From Acanthococcus lagerstroemiae (Eukaryota; Arthropoda; Insecta; Hemiptera; Eriococcidae), in the NCBI GenBank assembly GCA_031841125.1, contig CM063106.1:18724001-18788000 (forward strand): 64,000 nucleotides of DNA, in the 5' to 3' direction. Position numbers and translations under genes: made by a program. This document shows, piece after piece, positions 21,319 through 33,034 of the stretch (position 1 is the stretch's first letter; each line of letters starts with the position of its first letter). The notes below the pieces were generated by a model. That model did not search any database. It was not told the origin of the DNA and saw only the letters and a program-made list of their open reading frames with translations.

Positions 21319-23715
21319 GTATACAGGGTTAGTCGGTTTTCCTTGCGTCATAGGAAACTAGTTTTTCGCGAAACCAGGGGCACGTTGTTTCGCCAAGCGA
21401 ACGGTCTCTTCAACAAGAATTTCTTGGGAAATATTCGGGGAAAACTCCCGATGGCTTTTGAAAAATTTTATCAAGAATCTTCAGGGAAAATTTTCTAAAT
21501 CTCCGAAGAATTTCATCGAAAATCTTCGAAAAATATCTCCTATTCAGGAAAAATTTGCGGTAATTTTTGAAGAATTTCATCGAACATCATTGAGAAATAT
21601 CTCTAATGATTTCAAGCGAATTTTGTCAGAAGTTTTAGGAAAAATCCCTATTGCCTTAGAAAAAACGTTGATGCTTTTCAGAGATTTTCGTCAAAAATGT
21701 TCGGGGAAAATCTCCAGCGATTTCTAAGGAATTAATCAGAAATCTTGGAGAAAGAATGTAATGATTTCCGGATAGTTTCATCGGAAATATTCAGAAAATA
21801 GTCCAGCGTTTTCAAAAGAATTTACTCGAAAATCTTCGGGAAAATTTTCTGATCCTTTTTGAAGAATTGCATCGGAAATTTTCTGGAAACAACTCCGATA
21901 ATTTCCGAAAAATCTCATCGAAAATTTTAAGAAAAATTTCCAATGTTTTCCAAGAAGGTTCATGAGTCGGTATACTTCGAGAAAATTTCCTGACAATTTT
22001 TGAAGAATTTCATAGGAAATATTCGGAGAAAAACTCCGATGGTTTCCGATGAATTTCATCAAAAATCTTCAAGAAAAATGTTCGATAATCTCCGAAGAAT
22101 TTCATCGTAAATCTTCCGAAAAAATCTCAGATGATTTTTAAGCAATTTCATTGTAAATTTTCGGGGAAAATGTACGAGTACAATGATTTCCGAAGAATCG
22201 CATAGGATATCTTCTGAAAAAATCTCCATTGTTTTCCAAAAAATTTCATAAAAATTCTTCGAGAAAATTTCCTGAGAATTTTTGGAGAATTTTATCGAAA
22301 GCACTCCAGGAATAATACCAAGAGTTTTGAAGAATTGTACCGAAAATCTTTAGAAAAACTTTCGATTATTTCCCAGGAATTTCATGAAAAATATTCGGGA
22401 CAATTCCTTTGATTTTCAAAGATTATTTCCGACCGACGAACTTTATCGAAAATATTAAGGGTAAATTTCCGATCATTTTCAATGAATTTTATCGGACATC
22501 ACTGAAAAACATTATCCAATGATTTCAGGAGAAATTTGTGGGAAATTTTAGGAAAACTTTGTAATCATTCCAAAGGATTTTATGGGAAATCATTGAGAAG
22601 TACCTTCGATGATTCTTCAAGGGTTTTTTCAGAAAAATATTTCGATGATTTCCAAATATTTTCATGAGAAATTTTTGAGATAAATACTTCGATGATCTCG
22701 GAAGAATTTCGTCAGAAATTTTCGGGGAAAATTTCCAATGATTTAAGAAATTACCCCAAAACGGGGCTAGGTATAGCTGGGAGTGAGGTCACGCAGATGG
22801 CCTACAACTGACGGGTGGATGGGGTAGGGACACGGGGGAATGGCTGGCAATTCGAAAATTAGGTATCTTATTTTTCATTATTTTTTTATTTATTTATATT
22901 TTTATTATTATTATTTTTTATTCTTTCTCTCTTTCAGTTGTCATTTTCCTCTTTCTTTTTCTTTAGCTACTTTTTCTTTCCTTTCTTTTATGTTTTTTTC
23001 TCTCATTCTTTATGTACTTATACTAAGAACTCTTTGTATATGCCCCCCCACTGTAACTGGTCATCAGTCTGTTGTGGAGGGCTAATTCTCAATAAATAAA
23101 TAAATAAATAAATTTTGTCGGAGATTTTTGGAAAAAAATTTCCGTTAATTTGCGATAAAATCCTTTAAAATAATTGCAGTTTTCCTAAAATTTCCCACAA
23201 ATTCCTCATGAAATCATCGGATAATGTTTTTCGGTGATGAATGATGAAATTCATTGAAAATGATCGGAAATTTACCCCTAATATTTTCGATAAAGTTTAT
23301 CGGAAATTATCTTTGAAAATCAAAGGAATCATCCCGAATATTTTTCACAAAATTCCTTGGAAATAATCGAAGGTTTTCATTAAAATTTTTTCTAAGGATA
23401 TCCTTCCACGGAGATTTTTCCTAAAATTTCCGACAAAATTCGCCTGAAATCATTGGAGATATTTTTCAATGATGTCCGATTAAATTTACGGCAAATTCTT
23501 CCTGAATAGTAGGTTTTTCTCGACGATTTTCGATGAAATTCTTCGGAGATTTGGAATATTTTTCCTGAAGATTCTTGATAAAATTCTTCAAAAGCCATCG
23601 GAGTTTTCCCCCAAATATTGCCAATGAAATTCTGGTCGAAGAAACAACGTGCACCTGGTTTCGCGGAAAAAATAGTTTCCCTATGGCGGAAGAAAAACCG
23701 ACTAACCCTGTATAC
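21319..23715. mobile_element. Foldback element of ~2.4 kb with tandem-repeat arms
   Basis: The ends are inverted: GTATACAGGGTTAGTCGG at 21319 and its reverse complement ending at 23715. An adjoining region contains ATAGG(G)AAACTA, TTTTTCGCGAAACCAGG and GCACGTTGTTTC on both sides. Inside, the left arm (to about 22745) is a tandem array of ~65-bp units of the type 'gaagaatttcatcgaaaatcttcgg'. The right arm (about 23114-23715) is the inverse of two parts of it: 23400-23630 matches 21420-21660, and 23162-23395 matches 22340-22570. About 700 bp of the left arm has no partner. No protein is encoded. The insertion splits a LINE reading frame between 21318 and 23716. A target duplication is ambiguous because GTATAC is itself palindromic. 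Confidence 0.85.
22747..23113 (+). mobile_element. LINE 3' end with (AAAT)n tail, nested in the foldback loop
   Basis: The segment differs sharply from both arms. It has a GC-richer start, a long T-rich middle, and ends with GTTGTGGAGGGCTAATTCTC followed by AATAAATAAATAAATAAATAA. A tetranucleotide tail of this sort is typical of LINE 3' ends in arthropods. No open reading frame is readable, so only the untranslated region seems present. Borders are judged from loss of the arm repeat, and a target duplication was not found. Confidence 0.6.
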
Positions 23716-24045
23716 ATATATGCATGGGACATGCCCTTTTCCGCGTAAACGTTATACAGGCACATTTCCCAATATTTAAAAACAATTTATTTTTCGTACT
23801 CCATTTAGTAAATTCATGTAAATCTCCCTAAAGTTTCTGGTGATCCTTCAAATCTCTAATGCATAAGTACAATTTCACATCATCGGCATATAGGTGAGTA
23901 AGTAATTGATATATAACAGAAACAAGAGGGACTTCGGGCACACCAGAGGGGTATTGGAATGTGTACGACATTCTACCTTTATAACAAACATACTGTAATC
24001 TACCCAATAAAGTAAGAATGAAACAACGTGCACAACTGATACAAA
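23716..24045 (-). pseudogene. Jockey/CR1-like reverse transcriptase, palm domain (broken)
   Basis: The minus strand reads LLGRLQYVCYKGRMS, then PSGVPEVPL (for SGVPQGS) and the catalytic box LYADDVKLY, with YADD intact at 23879-23890. It continues RDLKDHQKL, then after a stop DLHEFTKWSTKNKLFLNIGK and KRACPMH up to the foldback end. The continuation of the same protein is at 20720-21318. Upstream of about 24045 the similarity stops, so the LINE was 5'-truncated or broken there. Confidence 0.87.
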
Positions 24046-25059
24046 TTCTCGTCCACTTTAATTCAAGCACGCATATCGTTCGAAATAACCGCGACCAATT
24101 CCGCCAGGGTTAGCCAATATTTTCAATGCACCCAGACGTACAAATGGTGTGGCAACACTGTATCCAACTATTCTCAATCCACACCACATATTCATCTCCC
24201 AGGTATCTGCCGACTTTTTCCTTCCCCATCTAGCCTTCTCATTCAAAACAGAAAAAAATAAACGAAAAAAAAACCAGTAAATACTCGACACTCTAACTCG
24301 ATAAAATATTCGAATAATGCGCGTCCTCGGATTGCGCAAAAGGTGCCCATAAAACCGTACCTTGGTCGCGTGCGAAAAAAACCATCGACTATCTGGGAGC
24401 AGTGGCAACAAAAAGTGTATGCGAAGTCGTCGCATCACCGCACCGAGTGACTTCGGCACCGCGTACCGCTAATTAATCGTAAAATATCGCGCCGTCGACT
24501 CCGGACGAGATGTCATACATCGTATACTTCGGCTCTCGACTTAGTTGGCCCGGCGAGGCTCAAGAACCCCCACTGCAAGCCCACCCTACTCTGGTTACAG
24601 AAAAAGTAAAGGAAAAATATACATAACTCGCGCCAGACAGGTACACAACGCGAAGAATCAGTTCAACTGGATATTTGCTGGAGTACTTCGCGCCGCAAAT
24701 CGCCGTTATAACAGTGAAAGTAAATTCGTCATTAACATTGTATGTCCTTATCGTGTTCCAACCAGTTACGTCCAGCACCGGCCGAACAGAACGTGCGTCT
24801 ATTTTGGCGGGAAAAATAATACTCATCGTCGTCGACGTTTCATTTTCCTCAAATTTAATCTTAGGTCCGCGTTACTTTTTCAATTTTTTCTCCTTTTTTT
24901 TTCTTTTTTTTTTTTCGGTCGTGTACTTCCTATTTTCGTTTGCGCCCGAGAACCGAACGTTCGCTCGGTTAGTGGAAAGCCGCGGAAAAGTTTTCGATAC
25001 AATCTGGAGTCGCCGTCGAAACGCGCGCACGGCGATACAGTCGTACAAAGGTGACCGTC
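24046..25059 (+). promoter_or_regulatory. Probable 5' untranslated and promoter region of the secreted-protein gene
   Basis: The stretch 24480-25059 is richer in CpG than its surroundings and leads directly into the start codon at 25060. It contains a pyrimidine tract at 24885-24920. No TATA box, initiator or upstream splice junction can be placed with confidence. A minus-strand open frame at 24058-24459 lies in the upstream half; see the rejected items. Confidence 0.35.
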
Positions 25060-25346
25060 ATGAAAAATAAACTTTTAGTGTTACTGTTGTGTGTGAGTGT
25101 GTTATGCGATTTCACGGGGGCCGGCGGGCCTCACCATCTGCCGCCGACCAGCGCCGGCACCGGCGGCGCCGCCGGACTACGGGTGACTCGAACTAGCGGC
25201 GGCTACCCGTACAATTTGCGAAACGGCAGCGGCAACAGCCAGCTGGCCAACGTGACCAAGGGCTCGATGACCGGCGCCAATTTTGTGCCCCAGAAGAGCC
25301 CGACCGTCGCCAACGTCAACCGAACCAATCCGAGCCTGCGAAGTCG
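25060..25346 (+). CDS. First coding exon of a secreted or membrane protein
   Basis: The ATG at 25060 begins MKNKLLVLLLCVSVLCDFTGAGG: a basic start, a leucine/valine-rich core, and a small-residue cleavage region near residues 17-24, so a signal peptide. An upstream in-frame GTG at 25051 was not used as the start. The mature part is Gly, Ser, Thr, Asn and Pro-rich and low in hydrophobic residues, so probably disordered. It has three N-glycosylation sequons: NGS near residue 56, NVT near residue 65, NRT near residue 88. The exon ends at CG|GTAAGT, a near-consensus donor at 25347, leaving phase 2. GC is clearly higher than in the neighbours. Reading past the donor meets a stop at once. I do not recognise the family. 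The exon is the only recognisable part of the gene here; the acceptor is not seen. Confidence 0.65.
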
Positions 25347-26919
25347 GTAAGTACTCTCTAAATAACGTACTCGCTCGTGTGCCCCTTACGCTGACCACAA
25401 AGTAATTGGTGTATGGGGTAGCTCGTTACCTGCGATCATTCGATACTGGAAACAGTCCGAATATCATCCTCACATGCCAAAGGCCATTACTTCGTATCCG
25501 AGTGACTAGAAACAGCTCTGGCAGCCGAATCCAACTTAGCCACTTTCATTTTCACCGGAAACCACACCATGTGATACGTAGCACTTTTTCAACTTTACGT
25601 TATAAGTCACAATTCAATGTCATTTCAAAGGAGCCGTTTTCTTGGCTCGGAAATCTTCGAAAAGGACAATCACTCGTTAACCTAAATTAGTCTAAGCCAA
25701 AAGATTGGTACATTTTGATAAAAGTTGCACAGCTATCGCCGATTTACACTGAACACGGAATTAGCCGGCTGAACCTTGACGCGATTTACAATATAGAAAT
25801 TTGAATATGCATAGAACCGATTTTACGCGAAGTCCAAACCGGTTCCACACACAACTCAGGGATACATAAGTTTTTTTTTGTTTTTTTTTTTTTGTTTTAA
25901 TGCACGGCATTTTTTAGGCCGACGAGATAATTAGCGGCAATCAAAAACACAGAAAATTAATACGGCCGAGTCTGGGTTGATTTTCATCAGATTAGCCACG
26001 ACCATCGTGTATAGTGAGAAGCAATTACTAAGAAATTCTAAAGTCGTAAAAAAATACCATCAAATGCACGCGTTCTCGAACACGTTGTTAAAAGAACAAA
26101 TATAGATACCTGAATGAAACGACAGTCATAATCAAATCTTATTATCCGATTAAAACCCAAAAATTATAGATTGTTTCTACTTTTTCTCGATTCAAGAAAC
26201 CAACTCTACCTACACTATTTTGAGTGTTGCGTAAGAGAAGAAAACTGAATACCTGTTACCCAGTCCAATATACACAACTGAACAGGGATTAGAATAGAGA
26301 ACACAGCTCTCAGTTCAAAGAAAGTTCAATAAAGTCTCCAGGTGTCCAACGACTTCAACGAGATCTGATGTACTGATGCCTGAGGTGTGAACATTAAGAA
26401 GTCTCAATATTAGTCGCATAAGGTGACTTATCGTAAATGGAACCACGAAATTTCTTAACAGTGCATTAGACTACCAAAATCTGAGCAGTTCCGAGACCAG
26501 AATTCTTCCACAGGGATGGATTTAATAGGATTGACCCATTTACGAGTAAAGCAGACGAATGATTTTCACTATTTTTTGGAAAACTTCAATGAACAGTTTT
26601 TATCTTGGACAGTCAAGCGAGGATAATCCACCAAATCCAATTCTTAAAATCGGCTGTGAAACGGAGTGAACTATGAAATGTAAAAGCACCTTTCAAAAAT
26701 GTTGGCTCTTCCCTATGAAAGGTGCCATTTTTGTGAATATTTTAAATTTAGGATGATGTTTACAATCTGTAAGTTGCAATAAGTACAAAAGCACCAACCA
26801 ACAATACTAAAGCTCCGAGAAGCGAACCAAATTTTCCAGGCTTTCAACCCTAATTCCACATTAGTTGGTCGATTTTCGCTGAACCCTCGGTTTTCTCTTT
26901 AATAGCTTTCCGAAGCGAC
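25347..26919 (+). other. Probable start of a long first intron
   Basis: The sequence begins with the GTAAGT donor and contains no recognisable coding exon. A T-rich tract lies at 25870-25895. Open frames are short and AT-rich. Confidence 0.45.
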
Positions 26920-27183
26920 CAGTGGCGGATCCAAGGGGGGGTGGGGTACATGCCCCATCTGGTTGAAATTTTTAATGCAACAATAGGAAAAAAGAATAAA
27001 ATTGATGAATCGTACGCTCATTACACGCTACAAATGTATATATTCGTCATTACGTATCCCACGCTAGATAGAATATTTTTCCGGGAGCAACTCCGCCCCC
27101 ACACCCCTGCCAACATAAAAGCAACAGCTAATCAATATGCATCACCGCTACTGTACCCCCTCCTTTTTCTAAATCCGCCCCTG
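26920..27183. mobile_element. hAT-type MITE 1, perfect 8-bp target duplication
   Basis: The left end CAGTGGCGGATCCAAGGGG and the right end, read inverted (CAGGGGCGGATTTAGAAAAA), share CAG-GGCGGAT-A. The element is bracketed by GAAGCGAC at 26912-26919 and 27184-27191. An 8-bp duplication and CAGTGGCG-type termini are the hallmarks of hAT transposition. At 264 bp with no transposase frame it is non-autonomous. Its source transposase is not in the window. Confidence 0.93.
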
Positions 27184-30100
27184 GAAGCGACTACAAAAGC
27201 AATTATGACCGTGCCCCAAGAAATGTATTGTATGCGTTAAAAAAAAAGGGGGTTTTGAGTTATTCATAGTTTCAGGATCTTCAGATCTTCCTCTTTCGAT
27301 TGAACTTTGTTTCAGGTTTCTAAATTGAAAATTCTTAGAGATGTGAAATGAAATAACAGACGATATTACTATTTAATATTTTACAGTATAATTTTCAGAA
27401 CACTTCATTTTTTATTATTTCGAAACATGCAATTTACCCATGCATGAGGTACATTTCTTGAGACACGGTCACAATTATTGGTTTTTTGAGGCCATCTCCG
27501 ATTCGGTAAGAAATCAAAACGTAATTTTATTTCTAGACCATGCGGATTTCGAATTAGGCCATTACTCTTGCAAAAATGGTCTCTAAAAACACACAGGAAG
27601 GTCCGGGGTCACGCTTCTAATCTCATCAGAAAAATATAGTATTTATACTTCTTTTTTTTTTTTGAGCTAACACCCGGCCTGATCTTGAAATTTCTTTTAC
27701 TTAATGAATATTCTTTCAAGTGTTGCAAATTCCGAAACTCAGACCTTACAGACAGAACAAGAAAGACTGCAGATCTAGAAAGAATGTTCATGTTAGTCGC
27801 AGAAGTGTTTTTAAAATTTCAATAAAAAATATTTTAAACGAGTTTTAGAGTAAAAAGGTTGAACTAAAATTTCAAGATCAAATCCAAAATCAGCACAAAA
27901 ATTTGATTCAGAAATATAATTTCATTTGGTTAATATATAAGGAGTAGATTTTGAAATTTTTAAGTAATTAAGAGCTTTGCTCGTATATTGAATTAGCCGG
28001 GTTGCGAGGGTGATCGCTCCGCTTTCCATGTAGACCGCGTATTTTATTTACCGTTTATTTACATTAATATCGCGTCGCATTTTGTTTTTAAATTCAATTT
28101 TTTAGTGGAAATTTGTAAATATTTCTTTTCCCATGTTGTAATTCCATTATTATGTAATTTTGCAAAAATTCACGACCGGCAGTTAAAATTCATTACTTTT
28201 TCATTACTTTTTGAATATTCATAACTACTGAGAAAAATTCATGACTTTTTCTATGATTTTCGAGACCAGTAGACACCCTGCTCAACCTAGGTTGGCAACA
28301 CTGATCTACAAACGCGTATTTTTTAGTTTTTAGTTGTTGTTTTTTTTCCTTACTAATTGTAAGTAATTTTAAAATGAGTCTAAAGAACAGTAACAAGACT
28401 ACTTGAGCCACTTCGAAAACCATTAGTTTGAGGTTCTGCAAACAAAATGAGTATGTGTCGTGAGGTGAATGAAACATGTCGTGAGGTTTTTGGTGTGGTC
28501 GTAAGATGAAGCACGCGTTGGAGCCGTGGATGCTCAGAAGATGAAAATCCCATCATCTGAAACGGTACCACTTCCGTCCAGAAAGTATATTCACGAAATA
28601 GCAGACGAGTTGTGTGCGAGAAAGATAGGTTTATTAAGCATAATACAGGATTACATTAATTTAGAACTTTGTAAAGAAATACGTTATGTTCACATAATTG
28701 AAAACCGACTAAAGCACTAGGCTCACCACGACGCCACACGACAAGTTGATCACGAGCGGTAGCAATTCGTAGGTGTTTATATTATACCAGAGCAATAACA
28801 TGATGATTCTTCAGAGCAGCATTGTATTGTTTTTGTCTAGAAAATTACTACAGACCCAGAGGTCCCTAAACTACCAACCCTAGCTTCAAACATATTTTCA
28901 AGGAAGACCAGGGAAGACCATTGGCCGACCATTTGTTGTAACGTCGAAAATAATACATTTCTCTGACACGAAACCGCTCTGCGGTCAGTTTGCTTCCAAC
29001 CGGATCAACTTGTAAAAACACGCACGACTAAACGAAAAAGATTTTCTGATAAACTTCCCTCTTGATGTTCAAACTCGAACATTTTTGTAACTGGTTATAC
29101 CGTTTGAACTCGAAACAATACGAACTAGAAGTGATCAAATACTCGCGAGAAAAAGAAATCATAACTCAAAACACTTGTAACGTCACATAAAATTATCGTC
29201 AATGCGACAAATGTCGATGCTTTCGATTTTCATTACCCATACACACGAAGGCTCCACGTATAGATAATATTTTTAATACCGCATATTATTATATATACCT
29301 ACTTTCGAAACAGAGTGAATATCGTAATGCATAATCGAATCATCTTTTGACTTTATAACTATAAAATGTATGTTTCGCATTTTAGAGCTGTTTATGTCAT
29401 CGTAAAAATCAATTAAATCGAAGATCACCGCTTCGAGTGACCCAATAAGTCGCCCGTCGTTTTTTCGATCTTTCAGCTACAAACGAGATGACCGTCAACA
29501 CTCAACCTCAGAAGCCGAACCGAACGTGAACCGTTATTTGCAACTATTTATAATTAGTCGTCGTTTTCATTAACAAATATGATACTCGTCGAAACTAGAT
29601 AGAAATAACATATCGCGTTGCCAACTTCTCATTTGCGGTGATTATAGGAAATGAGACAGCTTCTGTTTCAAGGATAAGAGCATTTCACAACTCACCCAAA
29701 AATGGCAGATTGAATGAGCGACAGGTGCGAGATAATATTGAAAAATAATATAGGCGGTCAGTGACTTCTGAATTAGATTACAAGTCAGCATTCAGGTTAC
29801 ACGAAATGATGTCTGTAAATGTTAAAGATGCTCTACCTACTGATTTATAGCATTAAATATTACCTAATCGAATATGCTGAATTGTAAAACTCCACAGTCT
29901 AGAATCAACTTTCAAGATTCTTTGAAAGCATGAAAGCTCACAGATGCGAGAGATCGCAGTCAATTCAAATGTGGAAACCGTCAGAACAGCATACCCGTAA
30001 GCAATCTTTGTGTATCTACTCCCTGACCGAACGCATAATGGATACTCATTCTGTATCTACATCATTCACTGGAAAAGTTATGTTCCAAAAACGGTTACGT

Positions 30101-31299
30101 CCTAAATTAAAAATTTGGAGTGATCAGTGTCATTGGACGAAGCAGACGGGGACCGACAATTCTATCAAACTCCTATTCGCCATCAGGCTGACTCTATCAC
30201 TCTTTTAGACCGTTGATTCCAGAACTCTTCAAAACCCGATCCAGAATTAAAACAGGAAAATAAATAAAGAATTTCCAACCCCTTCCTCCTCCCCAATCCA
30301 AAAATATAAAGGAGCAATCCGTTTTGTATTGTTCTTTTTTTCCTTCATTCCACTTTTACTTTTTCCTTCGTTGTTTTTTTCATCTTTCATATCAATCCTT
30401 CCGCTCCCTACCTCCCCCCTTCCCTCCATTCCCATCCTTTCTTCATGCACTTAGTCATACAGTCTCCTTTTTTTACTCCACTTTGTAAAACTCCCCATTC
30501 CAGGTGTGCACTCCAGGACATTTTCTTTTTTCTTTCTCCCATGGCCAAAGCCGGCAAAAGTACTGTCAAGTGAAATTCTTTCTTTCACTTATAAATTGAA
30601 TTTTGGTGTCACTCCGAGAGTCTGCGGCGAAATGTCAGTGAAGACAAAAAGAACCAGGGTTCCTTCTTTTTTATATAGGAAAAGGAGGCTGAAACCTACG
30701 TAATTTTGAATTTGAGATGTCCCTGAGAGCTCCCATCTCCAAGATTCCACTTCTGGTGCCACTCCATTATAGATAAGTTCACTATCCAAGATAATCCTTT
30801 TTTAAATTTTAATTCGATTCTGAGAGGGATAATTTCTTGCAAGAATCCAATGCTAATTGTATTGCTCTAGAAGCTCTGGTTTGAAACATATGGCTGCACA
30901 CATAATTAAATAGTCTATCCACGGGCAGTACGAGAAATCTTCTACGAGGTGGATTCTAGGGTGTTGGCTGGGATGTTCCTTATTTATACTTGGTGAAAAA
31001 ATTTCCCGTTTTCGTCCGAGCAGAATGTCTGTCAAATTAATACGGATTTTCCAAAGTATGACTTTTGTATACCTTTGGGGTGACTTTTGTACGACCTTTC
31101 TTCGGAACAATTTCACGTCTGAACAGAATTTTTACAAGAAAAAAAAATTCAAAAACATGCTAATTACAAACGGATACTTCGAGAAAACTTGACAATTAAA
31201 TAATAACGAACGAATCATTATAAAGAATAATGCAAAAAACTCAATTTTTCAATTAAATTTCAATTCGGCCCTATTTTAATGAGAAATATTGCGACTGCT
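27184..31299. other. Long non-coding stretch
   Basis: No gene is supported in this 4.1 kb. A C/T-rich stretch of short words lies at 30280-30480. An AT-rich end with 'aaaattcatgacttttt' repeats at about 28175-28280 closes with AGTAGACACCCTG, resembling a lone terminus of a GGGTGTCTAC-type MITE. Open frames here (for example 28526-28720, 29930-30208) show no similarity or splice context. Confidence 0.45.
28175..28281. repeat. Lone MITE-like terminus
   Basis: The end CCAGTAGACACCCTG, preceded by repeated 'ttcatgactttttc' words, matches the right-end type of the elements at 5261-5519 and 63310-63641. The partner terminus was not found, so the element is truncated or too diverged to recognise. 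A similar solitary end, GATAGATACCCTG, closes at 31721. Confidence 0.4.
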
Positions 31300-31574
31300 C
31301 AGTGGCGGATCCATTTGGGGGGGGGGGCTAAAGGGGCTATAGCCCCCCCCAAAAAAAAATTTTCACTCGCTTTTCCACTTATTTTAGCCACCGATGTTTT
31401 TAATGACAGTAGCGCTCATACAGCACAGTTCGTGAATACATATCGCGTTATCAATGAATCAACATTATCACTTATCAGCAATCATGCATTTATGCTTAAA
31501 ATTTTGTTTGCTTTTTTTTTCTCCAACATTTAGCCACCCCCCCCCCCCCACGTGTAATCCTGGATCCGCCACTG
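31300..31574. mobile_element. hAT-type MITE 2, perfect 8-bp target duplication
   Basis: The ends CAGTGGCGGATCCA and TGGATCCGCCACTG are perfect inverted repeats over 14 bp. The duplication CGACTGCT is identical at 31292-31299 and 31575-31582. Internal G-run and C-run blocks lie next to the termini, as in MITE 1. The body is AT-rich and has no transposase. Perfect ends and duplication point to a recent insertion. Confidence 0.95.
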
Positions 31575-33034
31575 CGACTGCTTAGAAAGAATTACTAAAT
31601 TTGTAAGTAATTAGTACAAATTAGAGGCAACTGTATGAATTTGTACGACTTGTATGATTTTTATGACTACTGCCTCAATAGTAGGACTTTATTATGACTT
31701 GTGTGATCGATAGATACCCTGTCGAGCCACCTCTTAGATCAGTTTCATGGCTTGAACACAACATTGTCTGTGAAATTTCGGCAATATCTAAAAAAATTAA
31801 CCCCTGTCATAAAAAGGGAGAACGTCTCATGAAAATAACAATGATTCTTGGAATTTGAGCTTCACGGGGGAAGTCTTCCTATATGAGCATGAAAACTATT
31901 TTTTTTCTTCAAAAATTAACTTTTAAAGGGTTCTTGAATTCATTTTAAAGGTTATCTCCCTCTCTCCTAAACCATTCAGGGAGGAGCTAATTCTAGTTAT
32001 TTCAGTTTTCCTCAATTTCCTAATTCTTCATTAGTAGGATGTTTTGAGTATCTAAATCTGTTTGTGTGTTCTTTTCTCTTCTTCCCTAAACATTTCAGGT
32101 TCCACAAGGGGCTACTCTGCGATTATTTCAATTTCCGTATTGTTTATATGATTACAGGGTTTTGTCGCTTGCTGACATGAAATTTAAAAAGGTTTATCAC
32201 ATTGCTGTTATTACAGAAGTAAATCATACGTAACGTATTTTACTTATTTTACGTAAAAAATAAATCATGAACACAACAACAATAAGAATATGCAGCCAAG
32301 TTTTGCTCTTCGTGGTCAGTTGAGCTTTGAAAATCTCAAATTCCAAAATCAATGTTAATTCCCGTGATAACCTCTCCTCCCTGCGGAACAGTTTAACTTT
32401 TTATGATCTTGCTCATACTTTGCAGAAAATATGTGTCCAACTCACGGACCCGATCTAAGAGTGGCCCTTTATAAAATCAAAAGTCGAAAATAATGACCAT
32501 CCTAGCGTTTACTAATTTCTGTTACCTGTTAAAAGAGGCAGGCAAATACATGAGGTTCTGCCTCGAAGGAATGGCGTTGAGTGAATTTAAAGATACTCGG
32601 GGTAGAAATTCTTAAATTTTCTAATAAAATTATTAAAAACGTGAAAAACTAATGAAAATATTTGGAATTCATGTAATATTCTAAAGTTGATACACGAATT
32701 AGGAACTGAAGGTATGGTACTCACAAAATACAAATTCTACGATGCCGACCATAGATCAAAGGTAACTTACCTGAAACAAAAACCAAAATATTCAAATTAA
32801 ACTAAATTAGTAACAAATATGACGAATTCAAAATGGGATTATAGACCGCTAGCGGCAAGAACGCGATGTGTTAATACAGAATTATGATGAGTCAGTGTTT
32901 GAAGGAGAGCTTTCTGAAATACAAATTCAGTGACTTTAATTACCATATTTTTGTAGAAGTATGTCTTCGAATTGATATTATTCAATGTTAGGCCCTTCCT
33001 ACCAAAGCCTGAGGGGTCGGAAGGAAAAAGAAAA
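31575..33034. other. Non-coding stretch
   Basis: No gene. The part 32310-32515 is a diverged direct copy of 33990-34165. Confidence 0.45.
32310..32515. repeat. Direct repeat flanking the tandem array, left copy
   Basis: Shared with 33990-34165, in order: 'gaagctcaaat/gagctttgaaaatctcaaat', 'aaaatcaatgttaattc', a 'ttgctca' word, 'ataaaatcaaaagtc(g)aaaat', and a 'atc(a)cc(t)tagcgt' end. The two copies bracket the tandem array at 33035-33960. Confidence 0.7.

Noticed and set aside
22840..23085. 81-codon Phe/Tyr/Leu-rich frame resembling a membrane protein
   Set aside because: It is the translation of a T-rich tract in a LINE 3' region.
24058..24459. 133-codon minus-strand open frame with a FYGHLLRNPRTRIIRIFYRV stretch
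   Set aside because: The stretch faintly recalls a segment of some LINE C-termini, but it lies upstream of the LINE palm domain, the rest of the frame shows no match, and it overlaps the probable promoter of the gene at 25060.
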